Below, piece by piece: positions 34,368 to 43,378 of a stretch of DNA of 55,383 nt. Numbering within the stretch: position 1 is the stretch's first letter; every line of letters begins with the position of its first letter. Under the pieces are notes generated by a model. It was not told where the DNA came from, did no database searches, and saw nothing but the letters and a program-made list of their open reading frames with translations. The DNA is taken from assembly GCA_943333125.1 (NCBI GenBank), contig CALQSB010000018.1, positions 1-55,383 of the forward strand, written 5' to 3'. Position numbers and translations under genes: made by a program. The stretch is from Chitinophaga pinensis (lineage in GTDB: Bacteria > Bacteroidota > Bacteroidia > Chitinophagales > Chitinophagaceae).

Positions 34368-34931
34368 TTATTTTACTCTTCCCCAGTTTTCTCCGCTTTT
34401 GATGCGGTAAAGAGTCATTTCACTTACTTTATATTTTTCTGCTAATTTTTTATAAGTGATTTTTCTTTTGGGGTTATTAATAGTGTCTTTGATTGTTTTA
34501 ACTTGAACTGCAGTGAGTTTCAAGCCTACGGTACGATTTGCCTGACGTTTTTTGTAAGCAATTTTCAAAGGACTGTTCTGCTGATGACTGCTAACCTCTT
34601 CCAAAGTTGCCCATTTCAAATTCTTTGCTGTATTGTCCACTTTTTTATGATTCACATGAATCACATATTTTGCTTTTGGAGATTTCTTTTTGCAAAATAA
34701 CTTTGCCACCTCGCGGTGAAAATAAATGGTTCCGTTTCCGTTTTCAACATGAAGGTTTAGGGTACGATAGCCTGAGGTAAGAGATCCGTTCAACAATTTG
34801 CCATCTTTGACAAGTGAATCAGAATAACTTGCAGCACGGCCGTGATTTGATACTGAATACTTCTTTTTTAGGTTTTTGTAACCCGAGAATTGCATTTGTT
34901 TCCAAATTTCTCCTGGAATTTTCTTAATCAT
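34368..34931 (-). CDS. NUMOD4/HNH endonuclease-like protein
   Basis: 187 residues. An N-terminal NUMOD4-like segment (EIWKQMQFSGYKNLKKKYSV, SNHGRAAS) is followed by an HNH region (YFHREVAKLFCKKKSPKAKY, VIHVNHKKVDNTAKNLKWAT). A C-terminal HTH comes last (RKITYKKLAEKYKVSEMTLY). This is the layout of homing-endonuclease-like HNH proteins. It stands alone with its own terminator. It could be a free-standing selfish nuclease or a domesticated DNA-binding protein. Confidence 0.82.
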   Translation of the reverse strand: MIKKIPGEIWKQMQFSGYKNLKKKYSVSNHGRAASYSDSLVKDGKLLNGSLTSGYRTLNLHVENGNGTIYFHREVAKLFCKKKSPKAKYVIHVNHKKVDNTAKNLKWATLEEVSSHQQNSPLKIAYKKRQANRTVGLKLTAVQVKTIKDTINNPKRKITYKKLAEKYKVSEMTLYRIKSGENWGRVK

Positions 34932-35016
34932 CGTACTTTGTTTTTAGTGTTAGAGTTGGTTTTTGTGTAACAATAATAATATTGTTGATTATCATAAATA
35001 TAACAATAAATTTAAA

Positions 35017-37110
35017 CTACACATTCAACATTTTCAAAAAATCTTCTTCCGAAAGAATTTTTATGGATGGAATCTTTTTGGCTTTTTCTAATTTACTGCC
35101 AGAATCTTCACCAGTTACCAGATAATTTAATTTACTGCTTACCCCAGGTAAAAGCTTCCCACCGTTTATTTCCACCATCGATTCTGCTTCCGAACGCTTG
35201 AGTTTAGATAGGGTTCCTGTAAATAAAAAACTTTGTCCAGACAGCGTCTCTGACTGGTTCTCATGTTGCTGGTTGTGGGTTTTAATCCCCAATTCCATTA
35301 ATTTATTGATCATGGAAATATTATCCTCGTTAATAAAAAACTCATAAATACTTTTTGCAACCTTTACGCCTACATCCTCAAGTTTCATTAGCTCTTCCTC
35401 GCTCATTTTCTGAAAATCCAATATGTTATTCACTTTTTGGGCCAATGCTTTTGCTGTTGTTTCTCCAACAAAACGGATCCCTAATGCATAAATAAGTCGG
35501 TGAAGCGGTTGCGTTTTACTGGCTTCTATTGCTTTTCTGAGGTTGTCAATAGATTTAATACCAAAACCTTCAATGTCATTTAAACGGTTAAAATCAAAAT
35601 CATAAATTTCAGTAATGCTTTTTAAAATCCCTAAATCAAAAAACTTTCTCACGTTGGCTTCTCCAAAGCTCTTAATATCCATAGCATCTTTGCTCACAAA
35701 GTGAATAATGCGTTCTACAACCTGTGCTTTGCAATTTAAATTTACACAACGCCAAACAGCTTCGTCCTCGAGTTTAAAAAGCTTATGATTACATACAGGA
35801 CAATTTTTTGGAAATACAATCTCTGTTTCTGTTCCATCTCTCAGCTCAGACATTGACTTTACAATCTGTGGAATTACATCTCCACTTCTTTCAATCAAAA
35901 TCTGATCTCCTAATTTTAAATCTTTTTCTTTAATGTAATCTTCATTATGAATAGAAATACTGCCAACCGTTACTCCACCAATAGGAACCGGTTGAATTTT
36001 TGCAACGGGAGTAACGGCTCCTGTTCTTCCTACCTGATATTCTACAGACAATAATTTACTTGTCGCCTGCCGCGCTTTGAATTTAAAGGCAATTGCCCAA
36101 CGGGGATGATGAGAGGTCATTCCTAATTTTTCCTGAAGTTCAAGATCGTTTACTTTAATCACCATTCCATCTATTTCATAAGGCAAATTATCTCTTTCTT
36201 TTTCAAAAATGTTGATTACATCTATAACAGCATTGATTCCTTTCAATACTTTCATTTCCTTTTTAGGACTCCTGAAACCCAAATCCCAAAGGAGTTTCAG
36301 CATGTCCGAATGTGTATGAATTTCTTCTTTTTTATTTTCTTTCAATAAAGAAATATAGCTTACGTGATATAAAAATCCTTCTAGGTTTCTTCGGCTAACG
36401 ATTGCCGTATCTTTAATTCTTAATGATCCTGCTGCAGCATTTCTGGGATTGGCTAAAGGAGGAATTCCTTCTTCAATTAAACTATTATTGTATTTTTTAA
36501 AATTATTTTTATTCATCAGAATTTCTCCGCGAATTTCAATCTGCTGAATATTGTGTTTACTAAAATCAGCAGACAAAGGAATAGATTTAATTTGTCTGAT
36601 GTTTGGAGTAATATCATCGCCTGTTTCACCATCACCACGGGTAACACCTCTTACCAGTAAATCATTTTCATAAATTAAAGAAATGCTGGCGCCATCGAAT
36701 TTTGGTTCTACAGAATATTCAATAACCTCCATACCAGACAGCTCTTTTGCTTTACGGTCCCAGTCTATCAAATCTTCATTATTATAGGAATTCTCTAATG
36801 ATAACATGGGAACCAAATGTTGTGTTTTTGGAAAGTCTTTGATTAATCCTTTACCTACTCTTTGTGTGGGAGAGTCTTTGGTTATAAGAGGAGGATTTTC
36901 TTTTTCGAAATGCTCCAGTTTTTTATAGAGGGAATCGTATTCGAAATCACTGATTAGCGGATCATTCTCTACATAATAACGATGTTCATGAAATCTTAAA
37001 ATGTTTCTGAGGTCTTCAATATTAACGCCGGAGACTTCAATGGGTTCACGCTCATTAAGCCAATCTTTGGTTTTCTTTTGTAATGCAATAACTTCCTCTT
37101 TATTATTCAT
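35017..37110 (-). CDS. ligA: NAD-dependent DNA ligase LigA
   Basis: 697 residues, standard length. The adenylation Lys is in EPKFDG (K137). Also visible are RGVTRGDGETGDDITPN, the OB-fold, the zinc finger CPVC...CVNLNC, helix-hairpin-helix repeats (LNDIEGFGIKSIDNLRKAI, ALGIRFVGETTAKAL) and a C-terminal BRCT domain (SGQSFLFTGTLSKLKRSEAE). It seals nicks during replication and repair and is essential in most bacteria. A monocistronic gene. Confidence 0.98.
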   Translation of the reverse strand: MNNKEEVIALQKKTKDWLNEREPIEVSGVNIEDLRNILRFHEHRYYVENDPLISDFEYDSLYKKLEHFEKENPPLITKDSPTQRVGKGLIKDFPKTQHLVPMLSLENSYNNEDLIDWDRKAKELSGMEVIEYSVEPKFDGASISLIYENDLLVRGVTRGDGETGDDITPNIRQIKSIPLSADFSKHNIQQIEIRGEILMNKNNFKKYNNSLIEEGIPPLANPRNAAAGSLRIKDTAIVSRRNLEGFLYHVSYISLLKENKKEEIHTHSDMLKLLWDLGFRSPKKEMKVLKGINAVIDVINIFEKERDNLPYEIDGMVIKVNDLELQEKLGMTSHHPRWAIAFKFKARQATSKLLSVEYQVGRTGAVTPVAKIQPVPIGGVTVGSISIHNEDYIKEKDLKLGDQILIERSGDVIPQIVKSMSELRDGTETEIVFPKNCPVCNHKLFKLEDEAVWRCVNLNCKAQVVERIIHFVSKDAMDIKSFGEANVRKFFDLGILKSITEIYDFDFNRLNDIEGFGIKSIDNLRKAIEASKTQPLHRLIYALGIRFVGETTAKALAQKVNNILDFQKMSEEELMKLEDVGVKVAKSIYEFFINEDNISMINKLMELGIKTHNQQHENQSETLSGQSFLFTGTLSKLKRSEAESMVEINGGKLLPGVSSKLNYLVTGEDSGSKLEKAKKIPSIKILSEEDFLKMLNV

Positions 37111-37267
37111 TTATTATTTATTGTTACAATTTTGACACTTATTTTAGTATTATTATCCCCGATATTTCGGGACACGTATTTCCGGATGGTATCGTGCTAA
37201 ACGTTAATGCTATTTCAGGTAAATTCAATCCCACCAAAGTTAAAAAATACCGTCACGCTATTTATAC

Positions 37268-37275
37268 TAATTTTG
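37268..37275 (+). promoter_or_regulatory. Putative -7 box upstream of the amidohydrolase
   Basis: TAATTTTG (TAnnTTTG match), 120 bp before the amidohydrolase ATG. The rest of the 284-bp gap has a short CCCGATATTTCGGG hairpin near 37157 and no gene. Confidence 0.35.
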
Positions 37276-37394
37276 AAAAAAACAAAAATATGTCTTTCGG
37301 CACGAAATGCAGGTAATAACGCTGATGTTTACAACCGGGAATAAGTATTTAAAAGCAATACTTGTGATAATAATGAAAAATAATAAGTACAAAC

Positions 37395-39032
37395 ATGAAA
37401 CGAAATTTTAGTATTTACCTTTTACATGCCCTATGTTTTATAGGCTTCCTTTCTTGCAACAACAAAATTCAGGTTGCAATGATTGTACATCACGGCAATA
37501 TTTATATAGTTGACAGTATATTTCAGGTATCACAGGCTATGGCGATTGCAGATGGCAAAATTCTGGAAACCGGATCAAATGAATTTATTATGTCTAAATA
37601 TGAATCGGACAGTGTAATTGATGCCAAAAACAATTTTATATATCCTGGATTTATTGATGCCCATTGTCATTTTACTGGATATGCTACTGATAGCTGGAAA
37701 TGCGATCTCATGGGTACAAAATCTTTCGCCGAAATCGTTAAAAAAATAAATGAATACAGCAAATCGGCACCTATGGAATGGATATATGGCCACGGATGGG
37801 ATCAGAATGACTGGGCGGATAAAAGTTTTCCAACAAAAAAAATATTAGACAGCTTGTTTCCTGATCGGCCTGTTTTTTTAAAAAGAATAGATGGCCATGC
37901 GGCACTGGTAAATCAAAGAGCGATAGATTTAGCAGGCATAACCACATCAACCCAAATAAAAGGCGGAAGCATCGAAATTAAAAATGGCAAATTAACAGGA
38001 ATGTTTATTGATAATGCTATGGATTTGATTGAAAATAAAGTTCCTCTAATTTCAGACCGGCTTGCAAAAAAATATTTAAATCAATTACAACACGAATGTT
38101 TTTCTCAAGGCATTACTGGTGTTCATGATTGCGGCATCAGTGAACGTACCATTCAAATGGTTGATGAAGAACAAAAATCAGGCCATTTAAAAATGAAAAT
38201 CTTTGCTCTATTATCCGATAGTGCGGATTATTATGACCGATGGATAAAAAAAGGACCATATAAAACAGACCGTCTGCATGTGGGAGGATTTAAGTTATAT
38301 GCCGACGGAGCATTGGGTTCAAGAGGCGCTTGTTTACTGGAAAATTATTCCGATCAAAAAAACTGGAAAGGTTTTTTATTGAGTGATGAAAACCATTTTA
38401 AAGTTGTTGCTGAAAAATTAATCAATACAAATTTTCAAATGTGCACTCATGCCATTGGGGATAGCGGCAATAGAATTATTTTAAAGATATATGCAGAATT
38501 ACTAAAAGGAAAAAATGACAAAAGATGGAGGGTGGAACATGCGCAGGTGATTGATTCCAGTGATTTTCATTATTTCGGAGAAAATAATATTATTCCATCT
38601 GTACAGCCTACTCACGCTACCAGTGATATGTATTGGGCAGAATTAAGACTGGGTTCCTCAAGAATTAAAAACGCTTATGCCTACAAAAAATTATTAAATC
38701 AAAATGACTGGATGCCATTAGGCACAGACTTTCCGGTAGAATATATCAGCCCATTAAAAACATTTTTAGCAGCAGTAACAAGAAAAGACGCTGACGGCTA
38801 CCCGAAAAATGGATTTCAAACAGAAAATGCATTATCCAGAGAACAAACAATTCGAGGAATGACAATATGGGCCGCCCGGGCTGCATTTGAAGAAAACGAA
38901 AAAGGAAGCTTGGAGACAGGAAAGTCTGCTGATTTTATTATGCTTGATACTGATTTAATGCATTGTCAGGAGAAGGAGATTTTGAAAACTAAAGTAATTT
39001 CAACATTTATAAACGGGGAGAAGGTCTATTGA
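37395..39032 (+). CDS. YtcJ-like metal-dependent amidohydrolase, lipoprotein
   Basis: 545 residues. The lipoprotein signal YLLHALCFIGFLSC precedes an amidohydrolase_3 domain. Visible signatures are VIDAKNNFIYPGFIDAHCHF (HxH metal ligands), YGHGWDQNDW, GGFKLYADGALGSRGA, FQMCTHAIGDSGNRIILKIY, WRVEHAQVID, PLGTDFPVEYISP and KSADFIMLDTDLM. The family hydrolyses amides or cyclic ureas of small molecules, and the substrate is unpredicted. Export as a lipoprotein is common for the Bacteroidota members. Confidence 0.92.
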   Translation: MKRNFSIYLLHALCFIGFLSCNNKIQVAMIVHHGNIYIVDSIFQVSQAMAIADGKILETGSNEFIMSKYESDSVIDAKNNFIYPGFIDAHCHFTGYATDSWKCDLMGTKSFAEIVKKINEYSKSAPMEWIYGHGWDQNDWADKSFPTKKILDSLFPDRPVFLKRIDGHAALVNQRAIDLAGITTSTQIKGGSIEIKNGKLTGMFIDNAMDLIENKVPLISDRLAKKYLNQLQHECFSQGITGVHDCGISERTIQMVDEEQKSGHLKMKIFALLSDSADYYDRWIKKGPYKTDRLHVGGFKLYADGALGSRGACLLENYSDQKNWKGFLLSDENHFKVVAEKLINTNFQMCTHAIGDSGNRIILKIYAELLKGKNDKRWRVEHAQVIDSSDFHYFGENNIIPSVQPTHATSDMYWAELRLGSSRIKNAYAYKKLLNQNDWMPLGTDFPVEYISPLKTFLAAVTRKDADGYPKNGFQTENALSREQTIRGMTIWAARAAFEENEKGSLETGKSADFIMLDTDLMHCQEKEILKTKVISTFINGEKVY

Positions 39033-39195
39033 TTGTCGGAAATGACAGAAAAAACTAAGACAGTTATTAAAAACTGATATTGCAATATCATGTCATCAGT
39101 CATCAAACAGCTAAATATTTCTACTGATTTTTATTTACTCCCTGTATAATTTTCTTTACATGCTTTCTTAGTTCTTAGCTGCAGTTTATTTAGGT

Positions 39196-39203
39196 TAACT
39201 TTG
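39196..39203 (+). promoter_or_regulatory. Putative -7 box upstream of the PhnA-like gene
   Basis: TAACTTTG, an exact TAnnTTTG match, in the 311-bp gap 140 bp before the ATG at 39344. The remainder of the gap contains a short TCGAATTCTCGGG hairpin-like stretch and no gene. Confidence 0.4.
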
Positions 39204-39343
39204 TATCTGATTCAATAATACCTTAAAACAAACTCATGAAATAGCCATAAAAGTTGGCTCATGTCAACCGAGAATGCGTGTCTCGAATTCTCGGGGGATA
39301 ATAAAGGCTATAACAGGTTACTAAAAACAAACTATATTAACTT

Positions 39344-39925
39344 ATGAAATTACAAGAACAGCTCCTTGTCCGCAGCGAAAACAAATGTGAATTATGTACA
39401 TCCGAAACAGACATTCAATTATATGAAGTCCCGCATGCCAAATACAATGATGAAGAAGGATGTTTCATTGTATGCAAAAAATGTCTGACTCAGATTGATA
39501 AAAAAGAAGAGTTGGATAGTAAGCATTGGTCTTGTTTAACAACAGCCATGTGGAGCGAAGTGCCTGGTGTTCAGGTTGTGACCTGGAGAATGCTTAATCG
39601 CTTGAAAGAGGAAAGTTGGGCAGCTGACAATCTTGACATGATGTATCTTGATGATGAAAGATTAGCCTGGGCAAAAGCTACTGGAGATCATGAAAATGGC
39701 TCTGCCGTTGATTTACATCGTGACGCAAATGGTCACCAATTGCAAAACGGAGATTCGGTTGTGCTTACAAAATCATTAGATGTAAAAGGATCAACCTTAA
39801 ATGCAAAGATGGGAACGGTAGTAAAAAACATCAAACTTGTTGACGATAATACCGAACAGATTGAAGGAAAAGTAGAAGGTCAACTGATTGTTATACTTAC
39901 TAAATATGTGAGAAAGCAGGGATAA
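39344..39925 (+). CDS. PhnA-domain protein
   Basis: 193 residues. The N-terminal zinc-ribbon-like region (SENKCELCTSETDIQLYEVP, CFIVCKKCLTQID) is followed by the PhnA C-terminal SH3-like domain (DANGHQLQNGDSVVLTKSLD, VKGSTLNAKMGTVVKNIKLV, KVEGQLIVILTKYVRK). Despite its name, PhnA is not required for phosphonate use in characterised bacteria, and its function is unclear. Its 3' end is 3 bp from that of the converging gene. Confidence 0.9.
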   Translation: MKLQEQLLVRSENKCELCTSETDIQLYEVPHAKYNDEEGCFIVCKKCLTQIDKKEELDSKHWSCLTTAMWSEVPGVQVVTWRMLNRLKEESWAADNLDMMYLDDERLAWAKATGDHENGSAVDLHRDANGHQLQNGDSVVLTKSLDVKGSTLNAKMGTVVKNIKLVDDNTEQIEGKVEGQLIVILTKYVRKQG

Positions 39926-39928
39926 AAA

Positions 39929-41014
39929 TTAATCCAGACTCTTTGTAAATTCTGAGTATAGTGTTTCAAAATATTTTTTGGTAGGAAAATAAAACCTTTC
40001 GGGTTTGATTTGAGATATCAATTTTTTTGCTGCAGATTTTTTACCCAAATTCATTAAAGCTAAACCCTGATATAGATACAATTGGTCATAATATCCCTTC
40101 CAGATAAATTCATTGTGTTTTTTAAAATCAGTCAAAGCAATTTTACTTAATTCTAGAAGCTCTTCGTATGCTTTAATATGCCATAATCCATCGCAGACAA
40201 AATAATGAAAGCCTGGAAATTCCATAAAAAGACCTGATTCATTTCTTGGCATTTTCTTTTCAATGGAGAAAATTTCTTTCTTTATTTTAGATACTTCCGA
40301 GGAATTAAAATGGACATTTGAAATGAGTTGAATTTGACAATATCTGCCTAATACAAATGGGTGAAGCTTTTTATTTTTTTCATAAAGTAACGATAAGGAT
40401 TCCCATTTACTTTTCATGGCCTTCAAATTGTTATCAAAAAAACTTCGCATAAACAAAATGCAATTAGCAAATATTTTTCCTTCGTAACTTTTTTCGTGCT
40501 GCAGATATTTTTCATATCCTTTGTATTGAATAGAAGAGATTAATTCATAATCTGGAAATAAGTCATAGTAAAACCTTCTTCCATTTTCTATTTTTGCAAG
40601 AGGCTCCATTACTTGCTCTAAAAGAGTTAAGTCATTTTTAAGATGAACAGCAATACTTCTGCAGGCAGCTTGAAAACCTTTGTCTGCTTTATTAATATCC
40701 TCAAAATGCAAGGGGTTAAAAAAATCCATTATGAAATCAACGGTACTGCGTTGATTAGGTTTTTTTATATGGAGCTCCGTATATTGTTTTAAAATGTTAA
40801 TCGTGTCGTATGAAGGGGAGAAATCATTTTTAGTAAATCCAAAAATTCGCTTAATGGTTGATTCTGAAATATATTTTCCGGTAATAGTATTAATATGATA
40901 AGATAACGTTTTACAGTCGACTGGGTGATTAATGGGTATACTTCCTTTGATTTTAATTAATGAAACAATCTCGTTGATTTCCACTTTGGAAATTGGGTTC
41001 GGTTTTCTTGCCAT
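39929..41014 (-). CDS. Uncharacterised protein with HTH-like N-terminus
   Basis: 361 residues. The N-terminal 80 residues contain DCKTLSYHINTITGKYISES and TIKRIFGFTKNDFSPSYDTI. This is a layout common in Bacteroidota proteins where the S-x-x-T-[LI]-x-R-x-x-G motif forms an HTH-like unit. The rest is all-helical (EQVMEPLAKIENGRRFYYDL, KAMKSKWESLSLLYEKNKKL, YDQLYLYQGLALMNLGKKSA) and looks like TPR-type repeats. A cytoplasmic regulator or sensor is plausible. No known family name is claimed. Confidence 0.7.
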   Translation of the reverse strand: MARKPNPISKVEINEIVSLIKIKGSIPINHPVDCKTLSYHINTITGKYISESTIKRIFGFTKNDFSPSYDTINILKQYTELHIKKPNQRSTVDFIMDFFNPLHFEDINKADKGFQAACRSIAVHLKNDLTLLEQVMEPLAKIENGRRFYYDLFPDYELISSIQYKGYEKYLQHEKSYEGKIFANCILFMRSFFDNNLKAMKSKWESLSLLYEKNKKLHPFVLGRYCQIQLISNVHFNSSEVSKIKKEIFSIEKKMPRNESGLFMEFPGFHYFVCDGLWHIKAYEELLELSKIALTDFKKHNEFIWKGYYDQLYLYQGLALMNLGKKSAAKKLISQIKPERFYFPTKKYFETLYSEFTKSLD

Positions 41015-41100
41015 ATCACAAAATTAATTTTAATTGTAATATCTAAAGCAAACAATTATTAATGAACATTAATGAAAAAAAAGGAGGCTGAAAAATTTTA

Positions 41101-41274
41101 TAGATTTGATTAAACCTAGGTTATTTACAAGAAAGGCATTATTATTTAGACCATCAGTATTGTTTTTCGATTCGTAACTTTTTTATAAATATTTTTATTT
41201 TTCTTGAAATAATTTAAAGGGTAATTAATGGTTTTAAAGCTAACAAGCCGCTTCTTTTCAGAAGTGGCTTTTTT
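41101..41274 (+). ncRNA. Candidate small RNA bounded by a -7 box and an orphan terminator
   Basis: A clear intrinsic terminator (41245-41274) has a 10-bp stem AAGCCGCTTC/GAAGTGGCTT with one G-U pair and a T tail. It reads on the plus strand, yet both flanking genes are on the minus strand, so it has no gene to serve. A TAGATTTG box (41101-41108) lies upstream, giving a predicted transcript of about 160 nt starting near 41114. No conserved peptide is evident in it. Confidence 0.4.
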
Positions 41275-41417
41275 GATATTTGAATCGATGCTTTTGAAAT
41301 CTTGAATTCTATAAATTCCAGCATCTTTTAAATTCTATATTGATGATGTTTTTCATAATAATGATTGTAACAAAATAATAGGAAGTATAAAACTGATAGA
41401 CTTCGACGTTCTGAAGA

Positions 41418-41870
41418 TTAGAATTTTACTCTTTCGGAAAAAGGAGTGCCACTTGAAAACACAAACTCATCCACAGCAGTTTGATTTATTTTCCCGTCTT
41501 TTACCATTTTGTTTTTTACAATAAATTTGGCAAGATGAATTTCCTTGATACCGGTGAAATCTGTTTCTGCTTTTTGTTTTGATGAGAAAAAAACAAACTC
41601 AAAATATCTTACTGTTCCTTGTGGATTTGATTTACTGATTTCAACAGGAGAATTAAAATCTCTATAATTGACTTTAAATAATTTATTTCCTTCCAAATCA
41701 AGTATATCATAATGGCAATCAGTTGCGCCAAATCCGCAACCTGTTCTTTCAATCTTGAAAACTTTTACACCATCAACAGTTACCTCGTCAGTTTTTTTAT
41801 CAAAGTCAACATCCTGTGCTGTACCGAAAAATGGAATGGAGCAGAGCAGAGCGAAAAATAAATATTTCAT
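41418..41870 (-). CDS. Secreted protein of unknown function
   Basis: 150 residues from the ATG at 41870 (signal peptide MKYLFFALLCSIPFFGTAQ). An in-frame ATG at 41924 would add 18 residues before the signal peptide. The mature part has VKVFKIERTGCGFGATDCHY with two Cys that could pair, and a beta-rich domain (KLFKVNYRDFNSP, TVRYFEFVFFSSKQKAETDF). I do not recognise the family. Confidence 0.7.
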   Translation of the reverse strand: MKYLFFALLCSIPFFGTAQDVDFDKKTDEVTVDGVKVFKIERTGCGFGATDCHYDILDLEGNKLFKVNYRDFNSPVEISKSNPQGTVRYFEFVFFSSKQKAETDFTGIKEIHLAKFIVKNKMVKDGKINQTAVDEFVFSSGTPFSERVKF

Positions 41871-41968
41871 CGTAAAAAGATTGATTTCTGCGAAAATAAA
41901 TAAACAGGATAAATAAAGCTTCATAATCTGCTTATTTTTTATTGGCTAGATCTTCGAAATAAGTCGGG

Positions 41969-42152
41969 TTAAACCCGGATTTTGCAGTTGGAATCGTGAT
42001 GAAAGGAAAAAAGGCAATAAATACGGGTGTTTGAGCCGATATTTTGGACGAAAGCATAATGAATTTATTTGGAGATCAAAATATCAAGCAAATGCTTGTC
42101 TTTGCAGCATTTTTTTCTTGTAATAGATTTCAACTGCAAAATCTGGGTTTAA
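41969..42152 (+). mobile_element. 184-bp MITE-like element, copy 2
   Basis: Terminal inverted repeats TAAACCCGGATTTTGCAGTT and AACTGCAAAATCTGGGTTTA differ at one position. There is no coding capacity. The body matches 17582-17765 in opposite orientation over the whole length, and a solo left end is at 33465-33483. No transposase with such ends is in the window, so it would depend on an enzyme elsewhere. Target-site duplications could not be made out. Confidence 0.85.
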
Positions 42153-42336
42153 ATGCATTTGTATAGTATTGAACCGTCATGATTATTGATGGTAAGCTTT
42201 GTAAAAACACAATTTTCAACATATATTTTACGAACCAATAAATAAAACGAACAAAAAATTTACTGAAAATCAAGTTGTTATAGACGGCCTGTAAAAAATA
42301 ATCATCAAAAGCTTGTTGAAAACAAATGAATCCCCC

Positions 42337-42344
42337 TACCTTCG
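42337..42344 (+). promoter_or_regulatory. Putative promoter of the ribosomal operon
   Basis: TACCTTCG (one change from TAnnTTTG) lies 18 bp after a TTG (42316-42318) and 62 bp before the rplM ATG. The leader contains an A-rich run just before the start. Confidence 0.5.
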
Positions 42345-42405
42345 CAATCCAAATTTAAAAATTGCCGCAGGGATAGCTTCGGCATCATCTAAAAAAAAGA
42401 AAAAA

Positions 42406-42861
42406 ATGAGCAAATTACATTTCACCACTAAACATGCGAACGAGGCTACCGTTAAACGCAACTGGTACGTTGTTGACGGTACTAATCAAACCGTTGGACG
42501 TATGTGCGCAAAAATTGCGTCTGTTCTCCGTGGTAAGAACAAAGCCTATTACACGCCTCACGTTGATTGTGGCGATTTTGTTGTAGTAATCAATTGCGAA
42601 AAGGTAAAATTTACCGGCAACAAAATGGAAGATAAAGAGTATTTAACCTATAGTGGCTACCCTGGTGGTCAGAAAGGGGAAGCTGCTCAGGATCTGTTAA
42701 AGCGTCGTCCGGAAGTAGTTATCGAAAGAGCTATAAAAGGAATGTTACCTAAAAATCGTTTGGGACGTAAGATGTACAAAAAATTATTTGTATATGCTGG
42801 AACGGCTCATCCACATGGTGCACAAAAGCCTGCAGAACTTAAATTCACAATCATTAAATAA
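42406..42861 (+). CDS. rplM: Ribosomal protein L13
   Basis: 151 residues from the ATG at 42406 (MSKLHFTTKHANEATVKRNW). The upstream in-frame ATG at 42328 would lie over the promoter and is not conserved. L13 hallmarks are WYVVDGTNQTVGRMCAKIAS, VVVINCEKVKFTGNK and RAIKGMLPKNRLGRKM. It is first in the rplM-rpsI-rpsB-tsf run. Confidence 0.97.
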   Translation: MSKLHFTTKHANEATVKRNWYVVDGTNQTVGRMCAKIASVLRGKNKAYYTPHVDCGDFVVVINCEKVKFTGNKMEDKEYLTYSGYPGGQKGEAAQDLLKRRPEVVIERAIKGMLPKNRLGRKMYKKLFVYAGTAHPHGAQKPAELKFTIIK

Positions 42862-42901
42862 TTCAACCTGGTATCGGGTTACTGATACTCAATATAAATA
42901 A

Positions 42902-43291
42902 ATGGAAAAGCAAAAAAACGCAGTCGGCCGCAGAAAAGAAGCTGTAACCCGTGTTTTCCTTTCAAAAGGAGACGGAAAAATTACAGTTAACGGCAAAGAC
43001 TATAAAACGTATTTCCCCTTGGTGTACTTACAAAATCAAGTAGAAGCGCCTCTTAAAATCAGTGAGCTTACCGGCAAATATGATATTCTTGTAAATGCGA
43101 CAGGTGGCGGTGTTAAAGGACAGGCAGAAGCTACAAAGTTGGCTATTTCAAGAGTCCTCATTGATATCAATCCTGAGCTTCGCCCTCTTTTAAAGGCGGC
43201 CGGATTATTAAAGCGTGATCCTCGTTCTGTTGAGCGTAAAAAACCAGGACGTAAAAAAGCAAGAAGAAGCTTCCAGTTCAGCAAGCGTTAA
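42902..43291 (+). CDS. rpsI: Ribosomal protein S9
   Basis: 129 residues: AVGRRKEAVTRVFLSKGDGK, IDINPELRPLLKAAGLLKRD and the C-terminal KKARRSFQFSKR, whose end enters the ribosomal P site. It starts 40 bp after rplM. Confidence 0.98.
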   Translation: MEKQKNAVGRRKEAVTRVFLSKGDGKITVNGKDYKTYFPLVYLQNQVEAPLKISELTGKYDILVNATGGGVKGQAEATKLAISRVLIDINPELRPLLKAAGLLKRDPRSVERKKPGRKKARRSFQFSKR

Positions 43292-43307
43292 TATTATTTC
43301 GTTTCGT

Positions 43308-43352
43308 GTTTGGTGTTTGGTGTTGTTTTACATCAAACGCCAAACGCCAAAC
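43308..43352 (+). promoter_or_regulatory. Long hairpin between rpsI and rpsB
   Basis: A 17-bp stem with two G-U pairs (GTTTGGTGTTTGGTGTT with CAAACGCCAAACGCCAAAC) lies in the 87-bp rpsI-rpsB gap. It has no T-run, so it is not a classical terminator. It could be a leader for S2 autoregulation or an mRNA processing or stability element. Confidence 0.5.
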
Positions 43353-43378
43353 TCCAAACAACTTTAAAAAAATTATAA

